Source: Bin127 sp965203505 (lineage in GTDB: Bacteria > Chloroflexota > Dehalococcoidia > Lucifugimonadales > Lucifugimonadaceae). Taken from it: DNA of 64,000 bases. The notes beneath the pieces were generated by a model that had not been told where the DNA came from, did no database searches, and worked only from the letters and a program-made list of their open reading frames with translations. Positions 25,307-34,402 of this stretch are shown piece after piece. Position 1 is the first letter of the stretch; every line of letters starts with the position of its first letter. The translations under genes were made by a program, and so were the position numbers. The stretch lies in the NCBI GenBank assembly GCA_965203505.1, contig OZ241880.1:2232001-2296000 (forward strand). The letters are read 5' to 3'.

Positions 25307-26311
25307 ATGGGAATCTACCTGAGGGCGAAGAGGCCCTGGCCGGCCTTGATCGCCCTGGCAGTCCTGGGTTCGCTGCTCCTCGCCGCCTGCGGTGACGGGG
25401 ACGCGCTGTCCCGGGCTGAAGTCGAGGAGATCGTCAACGACGCCGTCGCCGAGAATATCCAGCCGGAGCCCGGGGTATCCCGGGCCGAGGTCGAGGCGAT
25501 CATCAGGGAGCAGATCGCCGCGATCCCGGCCAAGTCCGCTCCCGCCGAGTATACGCAGTACTTTGTTGATAGCGCCATCGCCCGCTACGAGAGACAGGGC
25601 CTGGAAGCCACCCTCGCCCACTACAACCGGGCCGAGAGCATGGACGGCCAGTGGTACGTCTTCATCATCGACGAGAACGACCTGGTGATATCGCATCCCG
25701 ACCCCGGACGGCTTGGTTTGGACCTGAAGGGTTGGGTTGGCACGGACATCAACGGCTACAAGTTTGGCCCGGAGATGCTCTCGGCCGACGAGGACGGCAA
25801 GTGGGTATCCTACGTCTACAGCAACCCGGAGAGCGGGGGCATAGGCGAGGGCGGCTTCGAACTGAAGAACGTGTGGGTGGAGCGGCATGACGGGCTGCTG
25901 TTCGGGTCCGGCTGGTACATCGACGACGACGAGTTCACGAAGATGTTGGTGTCCGTGGCGGTGGACAGGTTCCGGGAGGGAGGCCTGGCGGGGACCATGA
26001 CCTACTTCGCCAGTCCTGGGAGCGCCCTGGCGGGACTGGAAGCGGCCATCGCCTACTACAACTCCGCCGAGACCGTGGATGGGCGCTGGTTCGCCTTCAT
26101 AGGCAGCCCGGACGGCAACATCGTGGGGCACTCCGACATCTCGAAGATCGGACAGGAAACCTCGGACATCTTCGGCACGACGCCTTTCCCCCCTCCCGGT
26201 CTCAACGCCGAGGGCGAATGGGTGGAAACCAATCTGCTGCGGGTCTACGTGGCGGAGACGGACGGCTTCGTCTTCGGCTCCGGCTGGAGCCGCGACGAGA
26301 CGGGCGGCTAG
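25307..26311 (+). CDS. Lipoprotein with two tandem Cache-like sensor domains
   Basis: 334 aa from the ATG at 25307 (GGAG 8 nt upstream; an ATG at 25286 is also in frame). The lipobox L-L-L-A-A-C marks it as a lipoprotein. A short predicted helix (A-L-S-R-A-E-V-E-E-I-V-N-D) leads to two repeated Cache-like domains. Each has a long helix (Y-F-V-D-S-A-I-A-R-Y-E and L-V-S-V-A-V-D-R-F), a phrase of the type D-G-x-W-Y/F-x-F-I, and an ending L-x-F-G-S-G-W. Single-Cache proteins bind small extracytoplasmic ligands; here there is no transmembrane signalling output, so it may be a ligand-binding partner of another receptor. The stop overlaps the convergent gene's stop by 4 nt. Confidence 0.75.
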   Translation: MGIYLRAKRPWPALIALAVLGSLLLAACGDGDALSRAEVEEIVNDAVAENIQPEPGVSRAEVEAIIREQIAAIPAKSAPAEYTQYFVDSAIARYERQGLEATLAHYNRAESMDGQWYVFIIDENDLVISHPDPGRLGLDLKGWVGTDINGYKFGPEMLSADEDGKWVSYVYSNPESGGIGEGGFELKNVWVERHDGLLFGSGWYIDDDEFTKMLVSVAVDRFREGGLAGTMTYFASPGSALAGLEAAIAYYNSAETVDGRWFAFIGSPDGNIVGHSDISKIGQETSDIFGTTPFPPPGLNAEGEWVETNLLRVYVAETDGFVFGSGWSRDETGG

Positions 26312-26742
26312 GCGCGGACCGTCGAGCGGCCCGATGCCGAGACAGCATATTCGCCATGAACCGAGTTGACGGTCAAGTCGGATAGGGCTTGGTCAACGCC
26401 AGCAGATGAAATCGTGACGAATCCATCCCATGGCGAGTCGATTTGCGTGTGGTCGGACGCTGAGAGTGCTTGCTTGAGGATGTTGATGGCCGCTTCCTCG
26501 GAACCGATAATCGTTGAAGCACGATCCAACTCGATACGCAATTGGCCGGACGATCCGTTCGCCAGCGAAAGCGTCTCTCGATTGAGTTGGATCTCGTCGA
26601 CGATGACGGCAGCCTGACGACGCAGTTTCGACCGTGCGGCTCGTACGGTTGCAGCCCATTCACGCGCCGTGGCACCTACCCTACCCTTTCGAGGTTTCTT
26701 CGACCGATGTCGTTGAAGAAGCCTAGGCTTTATCGCCAGCAT
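26308..26742 (-). CDS. Hypothetical protein
   Basis: 144 aa, convergent with the Cache lipoprotein gene (4-nt overlap at the stops). The N-terminus is strongly basic (R-H-R-S-K-K-P-R-K-G-R). The middle looks helical (R-A-A-R-S-K-L-R-R-Q-A-A-V-I-V-D-E-I) and the C-terminus mixed. No signal peptide or known domain. There is no convincing ribosome site at this ATG, so the start is uncertain. Codon composition is compatible with a real gene and no competing frame is better. Confidence 0.45.
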   Translation of the reverse strand: MLAIKPRLLQRHRSKKPRKGRVGATAREWAATVRAARSKLRRQAAVIVDEIQLNRETLSLANGSSGQLRIELDRASTIIGSEEAAINILKQALSASDHTQIDSPWDGFVTISSAGVDQALSDLTVNSVHGEYAVSASGRSTVRA

Positions 26743-27111
26743 CCTTGGCGACGGGCAGCAGAAGATACAGCAAACCCATCCGAGCCGCAGTTCGAATAGC
26801 GCTAAACTGCTGCCTGGCCGATGACCAGATCCGGCCCTTGTCGCTGATCACGCACGAATCCATGTAAACACAAAATCACGCGTCTTTTTATGTCATTCTG
26901 ACAATTTGCAAACGCCAAAACATGTCACGATTGAAAGAATACCACATTAGCGCGACACAGACATGACCGCTCTCGCGTCGAAATTGTCAACAAAAACGCT
27001 TGCATTTGCTTCCTGCGTTTCTTTAGAGTTGACCAGTCGTTTCGAATCTCCAGCGGGTCCGCCTGTTGGGGGTGGACGGATCTGATCGACATCAGCGAGT
27101 AAAGGGACAGC
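26743..27111. other. Intergenic region, relatively AT-rich, no gene seen
   Basis: About 370 bp with lower GC than both flanks, especially around 26860-26960. A TTGACC at 27029-27034 could be a -35 element for the gene at 27112, but no good -10 follows at 17 nt. AAGGGA lies just before the ATG at 27112. I see no RNA gene. Confidence 0.4.
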
Positions 27112-30100
27112 ATGGAGACCTCGGCGACTCTCAGGACAATCGCGACCGCGCTGATCGCGCTGGCCGCGCTGATCCTCGCTACTTTTCTCGTTACGCCTAC
27201 AGCAGAGCGCATCTCGGCGCAGGACGGCGGGTCCACCAACACGCCGACCGCCACGCCGGCCACGGACCCCGACGATTCCGAGACGACTCCTGCCACCGGA
27301 GAACTCGTCGTGGTGCCGGGAGAGGTGCAGATGGGGCAGACGGTCCTTGCAGTGGGCTTCCACGTCGTGCCGTTCGACCTGCAAGTGGAAATCCATTACA
27401 GCGGGCACTTCACGCCGGAGGACGAATCCTGCGACAACGCCGGGACGGCCGGCGCCACACAACCCGCCGCCGCGCCCACGTGGGTCACGCTGAACGCCTG
27501 CACCGTCGGCGAAGGATTCGTCCGGATGGTCGAGTCCGCGACCGGCAACGTCATCAAGGAAGTGAGCGTCACCGTCATCCAACCGGGAGTGACCGGACAG
27601 CAGGCGAGGACCACGGTGACCATCAGCGGTCTTGCTTCTACGGAACTGGAGCCGGGCGGTTCCGGAGACCGATTCTCAGTAAACGTCGCCGGGCTGGAAG
27701 GCCATAAAGAATACAATCTGCACACGGTCGTTCTGAACAGCCTGAGCGCGGCGTTCAACCGAGGCTGCACCAGTTTCAAAGTATCCGATTCCATCGTCGG
27801 CCTGACCTCGACCACCGAGTCTCACACCGTGTACGGGTGCGTGGCGCCAGGAAACAGGCTCTGGTCGTATGTGGAAGAAGTGGGAGGCACGACGATCGCC
27901 TCGTCCGGGATTACGGTCAACCCCGTGAACGTCAAGGACCCGACGGTGAGCTTCAGCTCTTCTTCGTACACCGTCAACGAGGATTCCACGATCCAGGTCA
28001 CCGTCAATCTGAGCCATCGGAGCAGCCACGCCATCAGGGTGCCGATCATGGTGTCCCCCGGCACCGACCAGAGTGTCACATTCGCCAACCGCTCCACCTC
28101 CGGCACGTTCACCTACACCGCTCCCGACGACTCGGACTGCGAAGACGAGACGGTGAATCTCAAGTTCGGCACTCTGCCGTCCACTGTCTCACCCCCACCT
28201 TCGCCGTCCGGCGCGACGGTCACCATTCGTGACAACGACGTCTGTGCGAGTTTCGGGGCGGATACATACTCGGTGAACGAAGGGTCCAGTACGGACATCA
28301 CCATCAGTCTCAGCCGTGCCAGCAGCCAGGAATTGAAAATCCCGATCACAGTGACGGCGGGCAGGGCCGAGAGCAGAGACTACGTCGTGAGCGGCCTGAC
28401 CAACGGCAAACTGCCGATCACCGCGGGTAAAACGTCGGCGACGTTCACCATCCGCGCCAACCAGGAGACTGACAGAAACGACAGAGACGACGAGACTGTG
28501 AACCTGCAGATCGGCGATCCGCCGCCCGGCGTGGCCAAGGGCACGCAGGCCAGCGCCATTGTCACCATCCTCGACGACGAGGATGTATCCGTGACCTTCG
28601 AGCATCCGTCGTACACGGTACTTGAGGGGGACTCCATCAGCATCGACGTCGAGCTGAACGGGCGGAGAAGCGCGGAACTTGAGATACCGATTACGGTGTC
28701 GAACGACACCGCCGAGGACGACGACTACGATGTTGACGATCTGGACGACGGCATATTGCTCTTGACCTTCAGCGCGTGGCACAATTCAGCTAGATTCTGG
28801 ATCGACGCCGAAGAAGACGACGTCAATGACGCCGGCGAGACCGTGAACCTCGGCATCGGCACTCCGCCTGCAGGCGTACGCAAGGGGTCACCGTCCAGCG
28901 CGACCGTCACGATCGACGAGCCGAATGATCCTCCCACCTTCAAAGAGGGCTCAAGGACTATTCGATCCGTCGCGGAGAACACGGTGCGGAACACCGACAT
29001 CGGGGAACCTGTCACAGCTACAGATGACAATGGCGACATCCTGACCTATTCGCTCTCCGGCACCGACTCCGACGAGTTCACAATAGGTGAGTTCAGCGGG
29101 CAGATCCGGACTTACGCTCCTCTGGACTTCGAGGGCAAGAACAGCTACTTGGTCACTGCCAACGTCAATGATGGCAGAGGCGGCACCGACAAAATTCGCG
29201 TCACCATAAACGTCGACGACGTCAACGAGGCACCGGGCAAACCCGACGAGCCAACCGTCACCTCGAACGGCGAGACGAGCCTGAATGTCTCCTGGTCGGC
29301 ACCAACCAACACCGGGCCGCCGATCAACGACTATGACGTTAGGTATCGCGTCGACGGCGGCACTGAACCATTCACAGATGCCGATTACGACGGCACTGAT
29401 ACTCGTACGACCATCTCCAACCTCAATCCAGGCACCGCTTACGAGGTTCAGGTGCGGGCGACGAACGCCGAGGGTACGAGCGAATGGTCGGCTTCGCGAA
29501 CGGGGTCTACAGACGCGCCCGCAACGCCCATGATAACGATTGTGGCGGAGCACGAATCTGTGATCGAAGGTGCGCGGGTCAAGTTCATTCTGACAGCGGA
29601 CCCTGCGCCGGCAGCTAACCTCACAGTTAAAGTGAGCGTCGGAGAAACTGGTCTGTTCCTCAGCGGCGCACCGCCGACGAAGATCAGAATTCCAGCGGAA
29701 AATTCGACTGGGCAGATCGTCCTGCAGACGGTGGATGACGGCGTTGACGAGCCCAACGGGGACATTGAAGCGACGATCTTGCCGGAAATAGGGTACATCG
29801 TCGGGGATCCCCCTTCCGCAACGGTGATCGTCGAGGATAACGACGACCCGCCGTTGCCAACGGTAACTATTGCGCGCCACCCAGATACCGATCTACTCAT
29901 CGACGAAGGCGACCCAGCCAAGTTCATGTTGGAGGTGGATCGCGCGCCGACATCCGACCTTGCGGTGCGAGTGCGCATCGCTGAAACGGGGTCCTTTATT
30001 CGCCCCGGCGAGTCGCTGGCGCGAAGCATCATCGTACGAGCCGGGGAGACGATTGCGGATTTCACCGTTCGGACGATGGATGACACTAAGGCTGAGCAGA

Positions 30101-31215
30101 ACGCTGACATAACAGTCGAGGTGGTACGCGACGATACCAGATATACATTGGGGAATCCCTTCGTCGCGGTCGTACGCGTCGCTGATGATGACAAGCCAGA
30201 CTCCCCTACCGAACTGCGCGCCAACGGAGATCTCGACAGTGACGGCAACGTCACGCTGCGGTGGAAGCCAGTGCCCGGCGCGACCAGGTACAACGTTCAC
30301 TACGCGGTAGAGACCTGCAGACGTTACACGGTGACCGTAGCCGGCAGGGAACGTCAGCGAGCCAAGTGTACTCCTGGACCGTGGAGTAGACCCATCGCAG
30401 CGGATGCCGCGGAGGTCACGCTTGGCGGTCTAACCAAAAACACGCTCTACCGGGTCGAGGTGCAAGCAGTAATCGCAAACGCTTCCGACTGGTCGGACTT
30501 CGCCTTCGTCTTCCCAACTGACTCCCCTCTGGGGCACGGGACCGATGTCGCGACAGCCCCGTTCCACGGCTACCAGGGCAAGAACGCGCGGGGCAGCCAC
30601 GAATTTCGGTACGTGCTGTGCACAGATTCCATTCCTGCAGGCCTCACCATGAACCCTCAGGACATGAAGGACGCTGTGGAGGAGTGGGAGGATGCGGTCA
30701 CTTGGGACGGGGGCGGCGGTGCGAACATCATCAAAACGGAAGACTACGCTCTGCCCGCGGGTGAGAGTTGCGACACCAGTCCGATTCCTCCGAAAGGTCG
30801 GTTTGAGGTGAAGTTCGCGTCAGAGACAATGATCAAGAACGCATGTGACCCATTAGCGATTCTTGGACCTGGCACCCCTGCATGCTGGCGGTCACGCAGC
30901 TGGACGCGCATCGGTGTCGACCTAATAGAGAGCGGTTCGATCATTCTGAACGCTGGGCGCAGTGCATCAGAGTGGTGGAACGTGGGTGTCGCGGGTGGCG
31001 GATGCACGAGACTGCACGAGACGATCGTACACGAGGTGGGGCACGCATTCGGCATTGGGAACGCCATTGTAAACCCGCTCGTGCTCCAGTTCGATTACAA
31101 CCGGCATCCAGTCAACGACACCCTAGCAATCATGAGCTATGCGAATCTCGGCGACTACTGCCAACCGCAATCGTACGACATCGTCAACCTTATGGCGCTC
31201 TATCAATCGAGGTGA
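27112..31215 (+). CDS. Giant secreted Calx-beta/cadherin/FN3 protein with zinc-protease motif
   Basis: 1367 aa; ATG preceded by AAGGGA. Signal peptide A-L-I-A-L-A-A-L-I-L-A-T-F-L-V. After a Thr-rich linker and an N-terminal beta domain come at least three Calx-beta repeats (V-S-F-S-S-S-S-Y-T-V-N-E-D, A-S-F-G-A-D-T-Y-S-V-N-E-G, V-T-F-E-H-P-S-Y-T-V-L-E-G). Then a cadherin domain (D-P-P-T-F-K-E-G to V-N-E-A-P), FN3, two more Calx-beta-like domains, and another FN3. The last ~210 residues look like a metzincin protease domain with H-E-V-G-H-A-F-G-I-G-N (H at about 1307) and a Met-turn-like I-M-S-Y-A. In typical metzincins the position taken here by Asn is a His or Asp zinc ligand, so activity is uncertain. 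It carries no leader cassette and is less similar to the 1-25 kb genes. The LRR lipoprotein gene follows by 8 bp. Confidence 0.8.
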   Translation: METSATLRTIATALIALAALILATFLVTPTAERISAQDGGSTNTPTATPATDPDDSETTPATGELVVVPGEVQMGQTVLAVGFHVVPFDLQVEIHYSGHFTPEDESCDNAGTAGATQPAAAPTWVTLNACTVGEGFVRMVESATGNVIKEVSVTVIQPGVTGQQARTTVTISGLASTELEPGGSGDRFSVNVAGLEGHKEYNLHTVVLNSLSAAFNRGCTSFKVSDSIVGLTSTTESHTVYGCVAPGNRLWSYVEEVGGTTIASSGITVNPVNVKDPTVSFSSSSYTVNEDSTIQVTVNLSHRSSHAIRVPIMVSPGTDQSVTFANRSTSGTFTYTAPDDSDCEDETVNLKFGTLPSTVSPPPSPSGATVTIRDNDVCASFGADTYSVNEGSSTDITISLSRASSQELKIPITVTAGRAESRDYVVSGLTNGKLPITAGKTSATFTIRANQETDRNDRDDETVNLQIGDPPPGVAKGTQASAIVTILDDEDVSVTFEHPSYTVLEGDSISIDVELNGRRSAELEIPITVSNDTAEDDDYDVDDLDDGILLLTFSAWHNSARFWIDAEEDDVNDAGETVNLGIGTPPAGVRKGSPSSATVTIDEPNDPPTFKEGSRTIRSVAENTVRNTDIGEPVTATDDNGDILTYSLSGTDSDEFTIGEFSGQIRTYAPLDFEGKNSYLVTANVNDGRGGTDKIRVTINVDDVNEAPGKPDEPTVTSNGETSLNVSWSAPTNTGPPINDYDVRYRVDGGTEPFTDADYDGTDTRTTISNLNPGTAYEVQVRATNAEGTSEWSASRTGSTDAPATPMITIVAEHESVIEGARVKFILTADPAPAANLTVKVSVGETGLFLSGAPPTKIRIPAENSTGQIVLQTVDDGVDEPNGDIEATILPEIGYIVGDPPSATVIVEDNDDPPLPTVTIARHPDTDLLIDEGDPAKFMLEVDRAPTSDLAVRVRIAETGSFIRPGESLARSIIVRAGETIADFTVRTMDDTKAEQNADITVEVVRDDTRYTLGNPFVAVVRVADDDKPDSPTELRANGDLDSDGNVTLRWKPVPGATRYNVHYAVETCRRYTVTVAGRERQRAKCTPGPWSRPIAADAAEVTLGGLTKNTLYRVEVQAVIANASDWSDFAFVFPTDSPLGHGTDVATAPFHGYQGKNARGSHEFRYVLCTDSIPAGLTMNPQDMKDAVEEWEDAVTWDGGGGANIIKTEDYALPAGESCDTSPIPPKGRFEVKFASETMIKNACDPLAILGPGTPACWRSRSWTRIGVDLIESGSIILNAGRSASEWWNVGVAGGGCTRLHETIVHEVGHAFGIGNAIVNPLVLQFDYNRHPVNDTLAIMSYANLGDYCQPQSYDIVNLMALYQSR

Positions 31216-31223
31216 GAACAAAT

Positions 31224-33293
31224 ATGCTTTCCCGCATTGCGCAATCCGTCGTATCGCTCGTCGCGGCGATGATCGTGTTCGTTGCTTGTAGCGATGGACA
31301 GACACCAGCCGGATGGACCGCCATACCGGTGCACACTCCGATCGTCCCATCCGCGTCAGTGCCCGCACCGTCTCCCTTTCCCGCGCATCCGACTGAACCG
31401 ATACCCGCGACTGAGAACCTTCCCCGAGAGATATCTCCCTGCACACCGGCGCCAGGCTACTTCGTGGATCCCTGCGACCCCGACGCACCACCGTTTCAAG
31501 GGGCCGCAGCACAAAGCCTCCCTGATTTGGGCAGTGAACCCTTGAGCATCCGTGAAATGCTCGACGATGCTCCTCCTCCCCCGGCTTGGGTACCCCATTT
31601 GGTGTTGCGCGGCACCTATCTCCCCGGCACAGTGCGCTGCACGGCTGTAGACCCTTTCCGCCCGACACCCTATCTGCGGGATGAACTCGATTACGAGACA
31701 GGCCCTCGCTCCGTCAAGTGTTATGTCGACGCTCGTTCCAACGCCTACGTCCTCGGATCAGGCCCCTCCACCCTGACCGTCATGGTGTTCAGATGGATCT
31801 ACTGGGAAGGCAGTTATGATCCGTTTACTCCCTACGTGTACGAGGGCCAAACCGAGCAGGAGTTGATAGAGGAGGACATGCAACGGATCGAGGGCTTCAT
31901 CAGGGACCTTTTCGTTGGCAGAGAGCATATCGTGTTCCTCGGGCCGGATTTCGATCTGTCCTCGGAGGCATGGCGCGCCTTGGGCACATGGGATGTTCAG
32001 CGGCGGGACGACGGCACTGTCGTCGCCGTCCATCCCCGCCGTGACCTCTGGGCGAGCATCAGGCCCGACGACTATCAGACTCATCTCTCCACACTCGAAA
32101 TGCCGTTGCCCGCATTCACACAGGCCGTGACGACGGCGCACCAGGCGCGCGTCGCCGAGTACGGGGGCCGCATCGGGGCAGACGCCAACCTGCCCAAGCT
32201 GGTCGGCAACGCAAATCAGCTGCGACAGTACTACACCGAGGTAGGTGCCTACGCTCCCGGCGTTCCCACCCCCGCACCGCCCCCGCCGCTCTGCGGACTA
32301 GCGAAGTCCGACCAGGCCGGTCTGCTACGCGACTGCAAGGCGCTGCTGGCGGCCAAGGACACGCTCAGGGGCACAGCGACGCTGAACTGGAGCGCGGACA
32401 CCGCGATCACCAGTTGGGACGGTGTGACTGTGGATGGAACCCCCAGCCGCGTGACTGAGATCCGCCTGCGGGAGAAGGGCCTCACCGGCGCCATCCCTAC
32501 GGAGTTCGCAAACCTCACCGCCCTAAAAGTCCTGCGCCTCGGCGACAACCGACTGACCGGCTCCATCCCTCCTGAGCTCGGAAGCCTGACGGCCCTCGCA
32601 GACCTGCGGCTCTACAGCAACCGGCTCAGCGGCGGGATACCGACGGAACTGGGAAGCCTGTCCAACCTGGTCGCCCTGCATCTCGACGACAATCAGCTGA
32701 CCGGTCCGATACCGTCGGAGCTTGGCAGCCTGGCCAACCTCCGCGACCTCTTCCTCGGCAAAAACCAGCTCACCGGCGCCATCCCGACGCAGCTCGGGTC
32801 CCTGTCCAACCTCCGATTCATGAACCTCGACGACAATCAGTTGACCGGCGGCATCCCCACGCAGATGGGAAGTCTGACGAACCTGCAAGACCTCTCCCTC
32901 TCCGGCAATCAGTTGACCGGCTCCATCCCGACGCAGCTCGGCGATCTGACCAAGCTGCGCGACCTCTTCCTCAACGACAACCAGATGACCGGCTCCATCC
33001 CGACGCAGCTCGGGAAACTGGCCGCGCTGGAGCTTCTGGAGCTCTCCGGCAACGGACTGACCGGCACCATCCCGACGCAACTCGGCAAGCTGTCCAAGCT
33101 GGAGTCGCTCTACCTCCGCAACAACGCTCTGACCGGCGCCATACCCACCCAGCTAGGAAGTCTGTCCAACCTGGAGGTCATCTGGCTCTCCGGCAACACC
33201 CTCACCGGCTGCATCCCCGCAGCCCTCAGCGACATCGACGACCACGACCTCGCCAAACTCAAGCTCCAATACTGCCCGGCGCCAGAAGCGTAG
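31224..33293 (+). CDS. Leucine-rich-repeat lipoprotein
   Basis: 689 aa from the ATG at 31224, with GAGGTGAG overlapping the previous stop and 8 bp between the genes, so the two are probably coupled. The N-terminus has a lipobox (I-V-F-V-A-C) and then a Pro-rich region. The first ~380 residues form a domain I do not recognise. Residues about 400-680 are at least ten 24-residue LRRs of the plant-like type (L-T-G-x-I-P-x-x-L-G-x-L-x-x-L-x-x-L), preceded by a Cys-containing cap (C-G-L-A-K-S-D and L-L-R-D-C) and ended by G-C-I-P-A-A-L and Q-Y-C-P. The start is not the ATG at 30882, which lies inside the upstream gene. Expected to be surface-exposed and to bind protein or glycan partners, possibly together with the upstream protease-like adhesin. 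Confidence 0.85.
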   Translation: MLSRIAQSVVSLVAAMIVFVACSDGQTPAGWTAIPVHTPIVPSASVPAPSPFPAHPTEPIPATENLPREISPCTPAPGYFVDPCDPDAPPFQGAAAQSLPDLGSEPLSIREMLDDAPPPPAWVPHLVLRGTYLPGTVRCTAVDPFRPTPYLRDELDYETGPRSVKCYVDARSNAYVLGSGPSTLTVMVFRWIYWEGSYDPFTPYVYEGQTEQELIEEDMQRIEGFIRDLFVGREHIVFLGPDFDLSSEAWRALGTWDVQRRDDGTVVAVHPRRDLWASIRPDDYQTHLSTLEMPLPAFTQAVTTAHQARVAEYGGRIGADANLPKLVGNANQLRQYYTEVGAYAPGVPTPAPPPPLCGLAKSDQAGLLRDCKALLAAKDTLRGTATLNWSADTAITSWDGVTVDGTPSRVTEIRLREKGLTGAIPTEFANLTALKVLRLGDNRLTGSIPPELGSLTALADLRLYSNRLSGGIPTELGSLSNLVALHLDDNQLTGPIPSELGSLANLRDLFLGKNQLTGAIPTQLGSLSNLRFMNLDDNQLTGGIPTQMGSLTNLQDLSLSGNQLTGSIPTQLGDLTKLRDLFLNDNQMTGSIPTQLGKLAALELLELSGNGLTGTIPTQLGKLSKLESLYLRNNALTGAIPTQLGSLSNLEVIWLSGNTLTGCIPAALSDIDDHDLAKLKLQYCPAPEA

Positions 33294-33661
33294 CCGCCCG
33301 CGCCGATGCCGGCCCCACAATGCACCATGAATACGGGTGCACGCGGGGAAGCACCAAATCAATGGTGGTTTCGCTGATCTTTGGCCAATCACTATTGAGA
33401 CTGGGCCTGCGAATCTCCGGAAGTAGCCTTGACGGCGGTCGCGACTCGTCCGAATGGGCGAGACTGCCGGTTGAGTGCCGAGACGTCCGCCACAGGTCTT
33501 ACGCCGCATGGTCAGAAACCAATGCGGGTCTAAACGCGCGACTTCATCCCGCCTAGCCTCAACCATGCGCCCTCCCCTTGGCGCATGGCCGGAGCGCCTA
33601 GACGCATTCTCTAGAGGGCCAATGTAAACGTCAAACTGAAGGTTCTTGATTTAATCAAGTC
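33294..33661. other. Intergenic region with a hairpin, no gene seen
   Basis: About 370 bp between the LRR gene and the tRNA. Short open frames lack a credible ribosome site. The notable element is the hairpin at 33563-33588. Confidence 0.5.
33563..33588 (-). terminator. Possible terminator hairpin for tRNA-Ala
   Basis: A perfect 9-bp inverted repeat (CCATGCGCC against GGCGCATGG) with an 8-nt loop, about 75 bp downstream of the minus-strand tRNA. No clear T run follows, so it is only a candidate. Confidence 0.35.
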
Positions 33662-33736
33662 TGGTGGAGCTGACGGGATTCGAACCCGTGACTTCCTGCT
33701 TGCAAAGCAGGCGCTCTCCCACTGAGCTACAGCCCC
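33662..33736 (-). tRNA. tRNA-Ala (anticodon TGC)
   Basis: The minus strand reads GGGGCTGTAGCTCAGTGGG and onward as a full cloverleaf. The acceptor stem is GGGGCTG/CAGCTCC, with one mismatch-type pair. The anticodon stem-loop is CCTGC-TTTGCAA-GCAGG with anticodon TGC, and the T-arm is ACGGG-TTCGAAT-CCCGT. The 3' CCA is encoded. Length 75 nt. Confidence 0.95.
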
Positions 33737-33814
33737 ACTCTTTCCAAGTCTACAAACCATCACTCACCCCACATTCGTTATCATTCACTCAGATTCAACG
33801 AACATCACCAACCC

Positions 33815-34402
33815 GTGCACACCCGCCTAAAGTCTCTCATCCCGATCGCGGCCATCACCGCCGCAACCCTCGCGTTGCCACTCCTTACAGCTTGCGGCTC
33901 TGACGACGTCGGCTCATCCGAATCCGCACCCGTCGGCTTCCAGCAGGTCACAGAAGTCGCAACCATCTTCACACCCGACGACCTCAAATCGATCGGCTTC
34001 AAACAGTCCCGAAGCTACAACGTCGAAACCCTCCCAGGTGCCAGCGCAGCAATCTTCGGGTTCTGGCGCATCGCAGCAGGAGACCCCATCGACTACGAGA
34101 TCCGGTTCTACGACAGCCACTCCGCCGCCGTCGAGCACGGAACCGCCCTCGCAGATGAAGGATCGGGCGCCGACGCCATCATCACCGAAGACGAAGCCAC
34201 ATACAAAGAAGGCGTCAAAGATCGACGCATGATCGTCGGATCCGGCGTCGGTGGCGGCGCACGCAGCGGCACCGGCCCGCGCTACGGCGATTACGCCATA
34301 TACGGCAACATCGCGATGCTGTGCGGAGGCGCCGCCGGCGAACAAGCCCTAGACAGATGCGAAGAACTAGCAACCGCGCTGCAAGAGGCTGCTACACAGT
34401 GA
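33815..34402 (+). CDS. Small lipoprotein, tandem paralogue family, member 1
   Basis: 195 aa with a GTG start (no in-frame ATG nearby gives a signal peptide). Lipobox L-L-T-A-C at about residue 27. The mature part is the founding example here of a family repeated seven times in the window. Shared landmarks are D-D-L-K-S-I-G-F-K, Y-N-V-E-T-L-P-G, A-A-I-F-G-F, I-R-F-Y-D-S-H, E-G-S-G-A-D-A-I, an E-G-V-K-D-R-R motif, and Y-G-D-Y-A-I-Y-G-N with a downstream Cys. No known domain recognised. First gene of a coupled run: its TGA overlaps the next GTG. Inferred to be an outer- or cell-surface lipoprotein of about 17 kDa. Confidence 0.75.
   Translation: MHTRLKSLIPIAAITAATLALPLLTACGSDDVGSSESAPVGFQQVTEVATIFTPDDLKSIGFKQSRSYNVETLPGASAAIFGFWRIAAGDPIDYEIRFYDSHSAAVEHGTALADEGSGADAIITEDEATYKEGVKDRRMIVGSGVGGGARSGTGPRYGDYAIYGNIAMLCGGAAGEQALDRCEELATALQEAATQ

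Noticed and set aside
30882..31223. Earlier start (30882) for the LRR lipoprotein
   Set aside because: This part lies inside the protease-domain gene in another frame; the ATG at 31224 has a ribosome site and gives a proper lipoprotein signal.
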